A stretch of DNA of 64,000 nt. It comes from Amycolatopsis bullii. Lineage in GTDB: Bacteria > Actinomycetota > Actinomycetes > Mycobacteriales > Pseudonocardiaceae. Both the position numbers and the translations under genes were made by a program. The stretch covers positions 81,488-145,487 of the forward strand of contig NZ_BNAW01000019.1 of the NCBI RefSeq assembly GCF_014654205.1, written 5' to 3'. Of the stretch, positions 37,401 to 42,470 are shown in pieces (position 1 is the stretch's first letter; each line of letters opens with the position of its first letter). Under the pieces are notes generated by a model that ran no database searches, was not told where the DNA came from, and saw nothing but the letters and a program-made list of their open reading frames with translations.

Positions 37401-37626
37401 GCGCGTGCTCACCGAGTACGCGTCGCCGGCTCCGCTGGACGAACAGCTGGAACAGCTGGAGCGGGCGCTGGACCGGACTCCGCCGCCGGAGGAGGTCCGG
37501 GCGCGCCTGCGCGAGCTGGCCCAGCGGTGGGGCGTGGATTCGCGCTCCGGCGTGCCCGCCGATATCGACGGAGCCACCGACGACGAGATCTTCGACCTCA
37601 TCGAACAGGAATTGGGGGCCGACTAG
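25480..37626 (+). CDS. modular type I polyketide synthase: loading module plus modules 1 and 2
   Basis: 4,048 residues from the ATG at 25480; the frame is open upstream but KS homology starts at residue 17. Domains: KSQ 17-440, AT 537-850, ACP with Ser930; KS 991-1415, AT 1517-1830, KR 2140-2330, ACP with Ser2457; KS 2517-2940, AT 3042-3350, KR 3616-3800, ACP with Ser3936; C-terminal docking helices 3985-4048. The loading KS has Gln184 in place of the active Cys, so it decarboxylates instead of condensing. The first two ATs carry GHSQG with YASH (methylmalonyl); the third has GHSIG with HAFH (malonyl). No DH or ER is present. There is no thioesterase, so the chain passes on, most simply to the product of the gene at 54217. 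Confidence 0.97.
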   Translation: MGTTVSDGFPGDGRDEDFLAVVGLSCRLPGADGPAAFWRLLTGGVDAVGTVPPWRWGPDAPPDDVAGAPLRAGGFIEDADRFDAGFFGISAREAVAMDPRQRLTLELGWEALEDAHIVPAAVRGTAAGVFVGAIADDYAAVTRQHGPDALTHHSLAGLHRGLIANRLSHALGATGPSLTVDTAQSSSLVAVHLAAESLRRGESEVALAGGVHLNLTWESALTLERFGGLSPDGRCHTFDARANGFVRGEGGGFVVLKTLRRARRDGDRIYCVLRGSAMNHDGDDADLVVPSAAAQERVIRAAVRRAAVEPAALQYVELHGTGTRTGDPIEAAALGAALGEHGDAPVRVGSVKTNIGHLEGAAGIAGLLKTVLCVHHRKLVPSLHFETPNPEIPWDTANIEVQRGTEPWPRERRPLVAGVSSFGVGGANCHVVLAESGEPAPATATGDDSSAVVPWVVSGRSAAALREQAARLGEYAESTEVSAADIGFSLAVTRSAFEHRAAVVGAGRAELAAAVRAVGQGGAAGIRGVADVSGPTVFVFPGQGAQWAGMAVGLLGSAPVFAARMAECADAFAELVDWSLTDALADPALLERVDVVQPVSFAVMVSLAALWESYGIHPAAVVGHSQGEIAAACVAGALSLRDAARVVVLRSRVIREQLAGSGGMASIGLSEREVTARIAGSPVTVAAVNGPSSVVVAGEPAALDELVASFEADGVRAKRVPVDYASHSVHVAKIEESLTSELGALEPRVPRVPWLSTVTGEWIETATVDARYWYTNLRQPVRFEAAIRTLAAAGHAAFVEVSSHPVLLAGMQETLDDVGAGPSVVAGTLRRDEGGIARFLTSLAELHVRGVEPDWAAVFSGSAPRRVDLPTYAFQRKRYWPGDAVEDDVPVTPSLDPLDVVRAHAAAVLGHGDPDAIGRTMTFKEAGFDSVMSVELRNRLSAATGLALPAGLLFDRPTPHAVAEHLAERLAGEPAGARGAGNGTRTKPAPDEPIAIVGMACRFPGDVRSPEQLWRLVADEVDAIGAFPEDRGWDLRTLRAADGRRGSSATDQGGFLYDAAEFDADFFGISPREATAMDPQQRLLLETSWEAVERAGIDPSALRGSDTGVFVGIMSQEYGPRLAEGAEGYEGHLLTGNTASVASGRLAYTLGLHGPALTVDTACSSSLVALHSAVRSLRAGECGLALAGGATVLSSPGIFVEFSRQQGLAADGRCRAFAEGAGGTGWAEGAGVLLLERLADARRAGHPVLAVVRGSAVNSDGASNGLTAPSGPAQQSVIRAALADAGLEPEDVDTVEAHGTGTTLGDPIEAEALLATYGRHRPADRPLWLGSLKSNIGHAQAAAGVGGVIKMVQAMRNATLPRTLHADEPSSRIDWSAGTVRLLSEARAWPAADRPRRAAVSSFGISGTNAHVVLEHAEEPAEEPPRDTGSEPVLPWVLSGRGADALRAQAGRLVSRVASMREPRAADLAHSLATTRFAAEHRAVAIGAGCAEPLAALREFAEGVVPAGLVEGTANVTGRTVFVFPGQGAQWAGMALELLDTAPVFAARMAECAAALSEFTDWALPDALRDETMLARVDVVQPVSFAVMVSLAALWQATGIEPDAVVGHSQGEIAAACVSGALSLRDAAAVVVLRSKAIHDELAGHGGMVSVSLSASDTERLIEVWAGRIGIAVFNGPTATVVAGEPAALDELLARCAADGIRARRVPVDYASHSGYVESLRQRLLDELAFIEPVAARVPFLSTVTGEWTDTATLDAGYWYENLRRPVRFEAATKALAAQGFRVFVESSPHPVLGMAVQETVDELGAGPTVVVGTLRRNEGGLRRFYTSLAELYVRGVTPDWSAVFGGHRPRRVDLPTYAFQRRRFWLSPEQPSTAGADPVERRFWTAVERSDVGELAKTLAVGEDEVRPLVPALSAWRSRRNAETVADALRYRIEWEPVRPGGAGLSGDWVVLAPAEGADVLDDVVAALEAGGARAPVVRVPDTADRSWFAESLCDSASAAGLVSLLAMDERPHARFGVLTAGLAATVELTAALRDLPAAGPLWVLTRAAVTTGRNDRLGSPDQAAVWGFGRTAALEFPRRWGGLLDLPPVLDGRAAARLRAALAGFDGEDQLALRSSGLFARRLVPAPVGDTAPATPWRPGGTVLVTGGTGGLGGHLARWFAAAGADHVVLTGRRGLDTPGAAELRDELTAQGARITIAACDVTDAGALEALLDGLAADGEPVRTVVHAAGIAPLTPIGELTVAEVAEVAEAKVAGVRNLDALLGDRELDTLVLFSSISATWGVGEHAAYAAANAFLDAFAEQRRAEGLPVLSVAWGPWAGGGMIAEHQQDVLRRRGVPVLDPEPALAGLRQALDRRDTVVAIAELDRARFVSTFASVRPSPLLARLGGADDEAAQAEPSGAEEPSLVRRLAHLRPEEAERVVTELVRAHTARALGHDDPSALELGKAFKDLGFDSLTSVELRNRLGAATGLPLPATLVFDHPTPSSLADHLLALARGAEPGAGPRAGTTAAPVAGDEIAIVAASCRLPGGIGSPEQLWELLARGGDVMSGLPADRGWNAGVYDPDPDRPGTSYTRTGGFLHDSGDFDAEFFGMSPREALATDPQQRLLLELTWEAMERAGLPPESLRGSRTGVYVGVTDQYYGDPNRNDPERDEGYLVTGDVASVASGRIAYVFGLEGPAVTLDTACSSSLAALHLAANALRSGECSLAVAAGAMVMATPSQFIAFSRQRGLAEDGHCKPFSARADGFALAEGAAVVLVERLSDARRLGHPVLAVVRGSAMNSDGASNGLTAPNGRAQERVIRDALAAAGLEPSEVDAVEAHGTGTTLGDPIEANALLATYGEGERAEPLWLGSVKANVGHTQTVSGLVGVLKMIEAMRHGVLPRSPYAEDPTPHVDWSGGTVALLAEERPWPERGRARRSGVSAFGISGTNVHVILEQPPAGPEPDAAREAVPGTVPLVLSGRTDSALRAQAASLLAVVEEAAHPLDDLAFSLATSRSAFEHRAVVLAEDHGSAVRGLAALAGGTTAPGVFTGFAATGPVAWLFSGQGAQHAGMGERLYEAYEVFADAVDAACARFDALLGADGGFADRPLREVMFAGEGTADAALLDHTAYTQPALFTFEVALYRLLESWGLAPGFLVGHSIGELAAAHVAGVFSLDDACTLVAARGRLMQSLPEGGAMVAIEAAAAEVEPLLPGSVSLAAVNGPASVVVSGDEDAVTALAGRFAADGRRTKRLRTSHAFHSPRMDAMLAEFGRVAAGLSYGEPRLPVVSTVTGELADPALLRTPGYWVGQVRATVRFADAVGHLAGLGVTRFLEVGPAGVLTALAAETVDRESAVLVAASRADRDEVAAVLGAVATLHVAGSSPDWRRWFAERPVHRVPLPTYAFQRRRYWLRPSRRRQEAMAESWQYGIEWRPVPDAGSAVLDGTWLVPMPSGGNALAHRLLAGLRAAGAAVVPLRADQLGEVAAVVAQQRFAGVLSLLALDGRDDPRCAPLSRGLADTVTLLGALGESAPPVWCVTASAVATAEGEPVGDAAQGAVWGLGAVLGLERPGQWGGLIDVPSDVDDAGIGRLVAVLAGGHGEDQVAVRASGTSARRLVRAPLGPETTGGWRPRGAVLVTGGLGALGARVARWLAEEGAEHLVLVSRRGEEAPGAAELAAELTGHGAGVTILGCDVGDQEAFSALLTSLPERLPDGVGVTAVVHTAGVAQEPRPLEQLSLTEFAEIARAKLGGARVLDAFFADEPLDAFVLFSSVSAVWGNHGSAAYAGANGFLDALAQQRRARGLAATSIAWGAWGGGGMVDGETAELHRRRGVPVMAPETAVGVLGSAVRGDRAQVVCADVDWATFVPAYTMARPRPLLNELPEASAAPAQPAAAPAEAGGPPAFVAKLLDALAEDRLPAALDLVRTATARVLGHDDIRAAKPFKELGVDSLTGVELRDELSSATGLSLPATIVFDQPTPRALAEHLCERVLTEYASPAPLDEQLEQLERALDRTPPPEEVRARLRELAQRWGVDSRSGVPADIDGATDDEIFDLIEQELGAD
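25525..28410 (+). other. PKS loading module KSQ-AT(methylmalonyl)-ACP
   Basis: The KS reads TVDTAQSSSL with Gln184 where extending KS domains have Cys. The AT nucleophile is Ser625 (GHSQG) and the selectivity motif YASH is at 724-727, so methylmalonyl-CoA is loaded and decarboxylated to a propionyl starter. Phosphopantetheine attaches at Ser930 (GFDSV). Confidence 0.92.
28450..32985 (+). other. PKS module 1 KS-AT(methylmalonyl)-KR-ACP
   Basis: Cys1163 of TVDTACSSS is the active KS residue, the AT has Ser1609 and YASH at 1710-1713, and the KR has NADPH motif GGTGGLGG near 2148 with catalytic Tyr2291. The KR lacks the LDD motif, has Trp2283 eight residues before Tyr and His2288 three before it, the fingerprint of A2-type KRs (L-configured alcohol, epimerised methyl). 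The stereochemistry is a motif-based prediction. Confidence 0.85.
33028..37410 (+). other. PKS module 2 KS-AT(malonyl)-KR-ACP
   Basis: Active KS Cys2689; AT Ser3145 in GHSIGELAAAH with HAFH at 3242-3245, the malonyl signature; KR with Tyr3770, Trp3762 and no LDD, and Ser rather than His three residues before Tyr, so A1-type. The linker from AT to KR is short and there is no dehydratase. Confidence 0.87.
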
Positions 37627-37739
37627 GGGAACGGGGTGGCGAAACGCGGATGCGCGGTCGAGTTCCGGGTTCGGGACGGGACCGCGCAATTCGCGCGCGC
37701 CATAAAACCCGAAGCCCGGAAGAATGCGTTACGACATGA

Positions 37740-37775
37740 CTGAGGGCCGCGGACGAAACGTCACGCGGCCCTCAG
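37740..37775. terminator. bidirectional stem-loop terminator after PKS gene 1
   Basis: A 12-bp perfect inverted repeat (37740-37751 with 37764-37775, CTGAGGGCCGCG) and a 12-base loop, between the end of PKS gene 1 and the end of the convergent small membrane protein gene. Confidence 0.75.
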
Positions 37776-37810
37776 GAAAGTTCTGCCGTGGTTAACCCGG
37801 GTGTGGGTGT

Positions 37811-38134
37811 TCAGACCCCTTTCTTTTGCTTGCGCTCGGCGCCGATGATCACCACGATGGCGATGATCAGCAGCAGGCCGCCGATGGCGAAGAGGGTGAA
37901 CTGGGTGGTCTCCCCGTCCTTGAACAGCACCTTGGCCTCGAGGAACGCGGCGAGGCCGAGCACCAGCAGCGCGTAGCCGCGGGCGAGGCCCTTGTTCGCG
38001 GCCGAGGACTTGCGCGACTTCTTCGTGACCGAAACCGCGCCGACGGAGCCCGCGAGCGCCCACAGGAAAATCAGGGCCAGCACGATGCCGCCGCCGACTC
38101 CCGCAATCAGTTGCCAACTCTCCAGGTTTGCCAT
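37811..38134 (-). CDS. small integral membrane protein, unknown function
   Basis: 107 residues with three hydrophobic helices (about 8-30, 52-68, 78-97) and a Lys/Arg/Ser-rich loop VTKKSRKSSAANKGLAR between the first two. The C-terminus ends ERKQKKGV. The N-terminus lacks a cleavable signal. I do not recognise the family. It is convergent with PKS gene 1 and divergent from the sugar C-methyltransferase, inside the cluster; a role in export or membrane protection is possible but there is no direct evidence. Confidence 0.72.
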   Translation of the reverse strand: MANLESWQLIAGVGGGIVLALIFLWALAGSVGAVSVTKKSRKSSAANKGLARGYALLVLGLAAFLEAKVLFKDGETTQFTLFAIGGLLLIIAIVVIIGAERKQKKGV

Positions 38135-38297
38135 GGAACCTTCCCCGAATTTCCCGACCGGTGTTACCTAGGGAAGTGACAGTACCAGAGTGAGCGCGGG
38201 TGTGGTTAATGAGTCACGGAGATGTTCCTGCGGGCGGAAGAAAGTCGTCTCCATCTTCACTCCGGCACCCCCGCGCCGGCCTCGCCGCCAAGGACAC

Positions 38298-38313
38298 CTA
38301 GGGGCATCCTTAG
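38298..38313. promoter_or_regulatory. LuxR (PimM-type)-like operator before the C-methyltransferase gene
   Basis: CTAGGGGCATCCTTAG matches 13 of 16 positions of the PAS-LuxR consensus CTVGGGAWWTCCCBAG. It ends 41 bases before the ATG at 38355, the usual place for an activator that touches the -35 region. It is the best of several related dyads in the cluster. Confidence 0.5.
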
Positions 38314-38354
38314 AAGACGTTGAACGCCGGAACAGCGGGCTTTACGTTGATGAC

Positions 38355-39572
38355 ATGCCTGAATGTCGTACCTGCGGCGGCGCCCTCACCGAAGTCTACG
38401 ACTTCGGTCGCCAGCCTCTGTCTGATGCCTTCCTCGAGCCCGACAAGCTCGAAGGAGAGTTCTTCTACCGGCTCACCGTCGGCATGTGCGGTGCCTGCAC
38501 GATGGTCCAGCTGATGGAGGAAGTCCCCCGGGACAAGATGTTCCACGAGGACTACCCGTATTACTCCTCCGGTTCGGAGGTGATGCGCAAGCACTTCGAG
38601 CACACCGCGCGGGCCTTCCTCGACACCGAACTGACCGGGCCGGACCCGTTCATCGTCGAGATCGGCAGCAACGACGGCGTGATGCTCAAGGCGATCGCCG
38701 ACGCCGGCGTCAAGCACCTCGGCGTCGACCCCTCCGGCGCGGTCACCGAACGCGCGCGCAGCAAGGGGATCCGCACGCGCACCGCCTTCTTCGAGGAGTC
38801 GGAGGCGCTCGCCGTCGTCGCGGCCGAGGGCAACGCCGACGTCATCTTCGCGGCGAACACGATCTGCCACATCCCGTACCTCGACTCCATCTTCCGCGGC
38901 GTGGCCGCCCTGCTGAAGCCGAACGGCATCTTCGTTTTCGAGGACCCCTACCTCGGCGACATCGTGGAGCGCGCGTCGTTCGACCAGATCTACGACGAGC
39001 ACTTCTACCTGTTCACCGCGCGGGCGGTGCGCAACATGGCGCGCCGGTTCGGCCTGGAGCTCGTCGACGTCGAACACTTCGGCGTGCACGGCGGCGAAGT
39101 CCGGTACACGATCGCCCGGCAGGGCGCCCGCGAGCCGAAGCCCGCCGTCGAGGAGCTGCTGGCCGAGGAGGACGCGCGCGGACTCGCGCAGCTGTCCACC
39201 CTCGAAGAGTTCGGCATGCGCGTCACGGCCATCAAGGACGACCTCGTCACCCTGCTGACCAAGCTGCGCTACGAGGGCAAGCGGGTGGTCGCCTACGGCG
39301 CCACCGCCAAGAGCGCGACCGTGGCGAACCTGTGCGGGCTCGGCCCGGACCTCGTCGAGTTCGTCTGCGACATCACGCCGCAGAAGCAGAACCGGGTCAC
39401 CCCGGGCAGCCACATCCCGGTCCGCGGCCCGGAGGCCTTCCGCGACCCCTACCCCGACTACGCGCTGCTGTTCGCGTGGAACCACGCCGACGAGATCCTC
39501 GCCAAGGAGCAGGAGTTCCGGCGCAACGGCGGCAAGTGGATCCTCTACGTGCCGGACGTCCACACCGTCTGA
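38355..39572 (+). CDS. NDP-hexose C-3 methyltransferase (EvaC/TylCIII-like)
   Basis: 405 residues. The N-terminal zinc site is Cys4, Cys7, Cys45, Cys48 (MPECRTCGG ... MCGAC), the hallmark of the sugar C-methyltransferase family. Residues 85-200 form the SAM domain with IVEIGSNDGVMLKAI, HLGVDPSGAV and the catalytic-region motif FAANTICHIPYL; EHFYLF is also conserved. The C-terminal domain has the second Rossmann segment VVAYGATAKSATVANL. Such enzymes add a methyl to C-3 of TDP-3-amino- or 4-keto-2,6-dideoxy sugars, giving vancosamine- or mycarose-type branching. It is transcribed alone, with a strong terminator after it. Confidence 0.92.
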   Translation: MPECRTCGGALTEVYDFGRQPLSDAFLEPDKLEGEFFYRLTVGMCGACTMVQLMEEVPRDKMFHEDYPYYSSGSEVMRKHFEHTARAFLDTELTGPDPFIVEIGSNDGVMLKAIADAGVKHLGVDPSGAVTERARSKGIRTRTAFFEESEALAVVAAEGNADVIFAANTICHIPYLDSIFRGVAALLKPNGIFVFEDPYLGDIVERASFDQIYDEHFYLFTARAVRNMARRFGLELVDVEHFGVHGGEVRYTIARQGAREPKPAVEELLAEEDARGLAQLSTLEEFGMRVTAIKDDLVTLLTKLRYEGKRVVAYGATAKSATVANLCGLGPDLVEFVCDITPQKQNRVTPGSHIPVRGPEAFRDPYPDYALLFAWNHADEILAKEQEFRRNGGKWILYVPDVHTV

Positions 39573-39664
39573 AGCACGGTTCTTCCCCGCTGCGGCGGCC
39601 CGGCCCGGGACCACCAGGGCCCGGCCGCCGCAAACCCGTCCCCAGCGCGGACCGAACGCGCACG

Positions 39665-39704
39665 CGCCGGTGGGGTGATCGCAGCAGCGATCACCCCACC
39701 GGCG
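39665..39704. terminator. 18-bp perfect stem-loop terminator
   Basis: CGCCGGTGGGGTGATCGC (39665-39682) pairs perfectly with 39687-39704 around an AGCA loop. It lies between the convergent C-methyltransferase and LLM oxidoreductase genes. A second, less regular GC-rich hairpin lies near 39590-39632. Confidence 0.87.
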
Positions 39705-39712
39705 TTTCCCGT

Positions 39713-40591
39713 TCAGCGGACGGCTTCGATGACCTTGCCGAAGTTCTCCATGGAGTTCTCCATGACGGTGGTGTAGGAGATCCCGTAGCGATCGCGGATC
39801 TCGTGCAGCTTCGCCGCGACGTCCGCGGGCGTGCCCACCAGCACCGTCGGTGCGCCGAGGAGCTCGTCCTCGGGGAGTTCGGGCCCGAACCGCCGGAGCC
39901 GCTCGATCGCCGAGCCGCGGTCGGTGGTCAGCAGGGTCGCCTTGGACAGCAGGTTGAGCTCGACTTCGCCGGCCCGGTCGCCGGCGCACGCGCGCACGTA
40001 GGCGACGCGCTCGTCCATCTGCGCGGCCGTGGCGATGGTCATCCGCCCGTGGGCGGGGTCGAACTTCGCGCCTGTCAGGCCGACCACCTCCGCGTGGCGC
40101 GCGGCCAGGCGCAGCACCCGGTCGCCGTGGCCGGCGAGGAGCAGGGGCGGCCGGGGCCGCTGCACCGTCTTGGGACTGCCGGGATCGTCGAAGGCCCGCT
40201 CGATCTCCGTCACGGCCGACACGAGCCGGTCGACGCGGGTGCCCGGCGCGCCGAACGGCACGCCGGCGGCGGTGAACTCCCACTCGACGTAGCCGGCGCC
40301 GAGACCGATCTCGAGGCGTCCGTCGGTGAACTGGTCGAGCGTCGCGAGGTCCCTCGCCAGCAGCGTGTGGTTGTGGAAGGCGGCGTTGAGCACGTACGTG
40401 CCGACCCGCGGCCAGGTCGTGTTCTCCGCGGTCAGCACCACCGACGGGAACGGCGAGGTGAGGTTGAGGTGGTCGGGGGCGGCGACGACGTCGTAGCCCA
40501 GCTCCTCCGCGCGGCGGCTCTTCGCGACCCATTCCGCGCGCGAGCAGCCCTCGGAGATCAGGACGACACCGAAGCGGAACGGCCGGGTCAC
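39713..40591 (-). CDS. LLM class F420-dependent oxidoreductase
   Basis: 292 residues from a GTG that overlaps the ABC permease stop (GTGA). It is a luciferase-like monooxygenase fold: FRFGVVLISEGCSRAEWVAKSRRAEELGYD at the start, then TLDQFTDGRLEIGLGAGYVEWEF, and PPLLLAGHGDRVLRLAARHAEVVGL, the pattern of the F420-binding MSMEG-type subgroup. These enzymes reduce or oxidise ketones, imines or C=C bonds with F420, or use FMN. As the last gene of a GT-ABC-exporter operon inside a polyketide cluster it is a tailoring candidate. The substrate is not predictable. Confidence 0.85.
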   Translation of the reverse strand: MTRPFRFGVVLISEGCSRAEWVAKSRRAEELGYDVVAAPDHLNLTSPFPSVVLTAENTTWPRVGTYVLNAAFHNHTLLARDLATLDQFTDGRLEIGLGAGYVEWEFTAAGVPFGAPGTRVDRLVSAVTEIERAFDDPGSPKTVQRPRPPLLLAGHGDRVLRLAARHAEVVGLTGAKFDPAHGRMTIATAAQMDERVAYVRACAGDRAGEVELNLLSKATLLTTDRGSAIERLRRFGPELPEDELLGAPTVLVGTPADVAAKLHEIRDRYGISYTTVMENSMENFGKVIEAVR

Positions 40592-41442
40592 GCCGCCCGC
40601 CGCCGGAAACCACGCAGGGCCATGACGATCGCGAGCACGACGCCGGCGATCGAGACGAGCAGGGCCCACAGCGGGCCGCTCTCCAGCGGCAGCCCGAGGG
40701 CCAGTGAGCGCGAGGTGTCGACGGCGAAGGTGAGCGGGTTGACCCGCGCCACCGCGCCCATCCACTCGGTCATGCTGTCGATGGGGACGTAGGCCGACGA
40801 GGCGAACATCAGCGGCAGCATGATGGTCGCCCCGGCGACCTGGGTCAGCTCGGCGTCCCGGATCCAGGTCGCCAGCGCCATGAACACCCAGCTCAGCGAC
40901 CAGCCGATCAGGACGGCCACGAGCCAGCACCCGAGCGTGCCGAGCACGCCCCCGGCCGGCCGGAAGCCGAACACGAGCACCGCGACGACGAGCATCACGC
41001 CCAGCTGGACGGCGTTGCGCACCGCGTCGGCGAGACTGCGGGCGATCACCACCGACGCCGAGGTGATGGGCAGCGACCGGAGCCGGGCCATCACGCCGTT
41101 CTTGACCTCCTCGACCATGCCCGCGCCGGAGTTCACCGCGGTGGTGAACGCCCCGATGACCACGATCGCCGGCATCAGGAAGTCCAGGTAGCTGATCCCG
41201 CCGGTCAGCTGGCCGGTGCCGGCGACGACCTTCGCGAACACCTGGGTGAACAGGAAGAGGATCACCATCGGCTGCAGCAGGCCGAGCAACGCCGACAGCG
41301 GGTGCTGCGCCTGCTGCCGCAGCAGCCGTCCGGTCAGCAGCGCCACCTGCGTGGGGAAGCCGGCACCGTGCCAGGTGCTGACATCGACTCCCGGCGGCGC
41401 GAGTTCGCCGGTCGTCCGCTGCCCCGTCGTCACCGTCGTCAC
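40588..41442 (-). CDS. ABC-2 type permease (DrrB-like antibiotic exporter)
   Basis: 284 residues with six hydrophobic segments (first at about 55-78), starting at a GTG. EEVKNGVMARLRSLPITSASVVIARSLADAVRNAVQL is the family's first cytoplasmic coupling region, and MFASSAYVPIDSMTEWMGAVARVNPLTFAVD the typical C-terminal signature of DrrB/NodJ proteins. It pairs with the ATPase encoded just upstream (16-base gap) and probably exports the cluster's glycosylated product, which also provides self-protection. Confidence 0.92.
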   Translation of the reverse strand: MTTVTTGQRTTGELAPPGVDVSTWHGAGFPTQVALLTGRLLRQQAQHPLSALLGLLQPMVILFLFTQVFAKVVAGTGQLTGGISYLDFLMPAIVVIGAFTTAVNSGAGMVEEVKNGVMARLRSLPITSASVVIARSLADAVRNAVQLGVMLVVAVLVFGFRPAGGVLGTLGCWLVAVLIGWSLSWVFMALATWIRDAELTQVAGATIMLPLMFASSAYVPIDSMTEWMGAVARVNPLTFAVDTSRSLALGLPLESGPLWALLVSIAGVVLAIVMALRGFRRRAA

Positions 41443-41458
41443 GTTCTTGCTCCCGGGA

Positions 41459-42421
41459 TCAGGCCGCGTTCGGCGCGGTGTGGGTGAAGGCCAGGTACAC
41501 GTCGTCCAGGCGCGGTTCGACCAGCGCGAGCCGGCGTGGGGTCACGTCCGCGTCGTCGAGCGCCCGCACCACGCGGGCCAGATCGGCCGGGCTTTCCGCG
41601 GGCACCGAAAGCTCGGTCTCGGCGTCCTCGTCGGTGTCGCCGCCGGCGATCTGCGGGGGCAGTCCGACGTCCAGCAGGGCCGTGGTCGCCGCCGGGATGT
41701 CCGCCTCCGAGGCCAGCGTGATCGTCACCGTCCGCGTGCCGACCCTGGCCTTCAGTTCGGCGGGGGTACCGGAGACGACGACTTTCCCCTGTGACAGCAG
41801 GGTGATCGAGTCGGCCAGCTGTTCGGCCTCGTCGAGCAGCTGGGTGGTCAGCAGCACCGTGGTGCCCTCGCGCACGAGGCGCTTGACGAGCTGCCACATC
41901 GTGATGCGGGCCGACGGGTCGAGCCCGGTCGTCGGTTCGTCGAGGAAGATCAGCTCCGGCCGGCCGACGAGGCTGGCCGCGAGGTCGAGCCGGCGCCGCA
42001 TGCCGCCCGAGTACGTCTTCGCGTACCGCTTCCCGGCTTCGACCAGGCCCATCACCTCGAGCAGTTCGTCGGCCCGCGCCCGCGCGTCCCGCTTCGAGGC
42101 GCCGAGCAGGCGGGCGATGAGCACCAGGTTGTGGAAGCCGGTCAGGTTCTCGTCGACGGAGGCGAACTGGCCGGTCAGGCCGATGCGCCTGCGGACCTGC
42201 GCGCCCTCGCGGACGATGTCGAAGCCGGCGACGGTAGCCGCGCCGCCGGTCGGCAGCAGGAGCGTGCTCAGCATGTTGACCAGCGTCGTCTTGCCCGCGC
42301 CGTTGTGGCCGAGCAGGCCGCAGACGCTGCCCTTCGGCACGGTCAGGCTCACTTCGTCGAGGGCGTGCACGGTGCCGAAGCTCTTGCTGAGCCTGTCGAC
42401 CTCGATCGCGAACTCGGTCAT
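41459..42421 (-). CDS. ABC transporter ATP-binding protein (DrrA-like)
   Basis: 320 residues. Walker A is GLLGHNGAGKTTLV, the ABC signature YSGGMRRRLDLAASLVG, Walker B ELIFLDEPTTGLD, and the switch His is replaced by Gln in LLTTQLLDEAEQLAD, as in DrrA. The C-terminal 90 residues form the DrrA-specific extension that regulates assembly with DrrB. DrrAB systems export anthracyclines and other glycosylated antibiotics. It follows the glycosyltransferase gene by 49 bases on the same strand. Confidence 0.93.
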   Translation of the reverse strand: MTEFAIEVDRLSKSFGTVHALDEVSLTVPKGSVCGLLGHNGAGKTTLVNMLSTLLLPTGGAATVAGFDIVREGAQVRRRIGLTGQFASVDENLTGFHNLVLIARLLGASKRDARARADELLEVMGLVEAGKRYAKTYSGGMRRRLDLAASLVGRPELIFLDEPTTGLDPSARITMWQLVKRLVREGTTVLLTTQLLDEAEQLADSITLLSQGKVVVSGTPAELKARVGTRTVTITLASEADIPAATTALLDVGLPPQIAGGDTDEDAETELSVPAESPADLARVVRALDDADVTPRRLALVEPRLDDVYLAFTHTAPNAA

Positions 42422-42470
42422 GGGGTCCGGCCTCCTCCCGGGTGCCGCACCCGGTTCTCGTCGTCGTGGG

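Noticed and set aside
25423..37689. Very long open frame on the minus strand opposite PKS gene 1, and a similar one opposite PKS gene 2 (57292-63978)
   Set aside because: High third-position GC of the PKS genes removes stops from the antisense frame. The translations are Arg/Gly/His/Val-rich with no domain, and there is no ribosome site.
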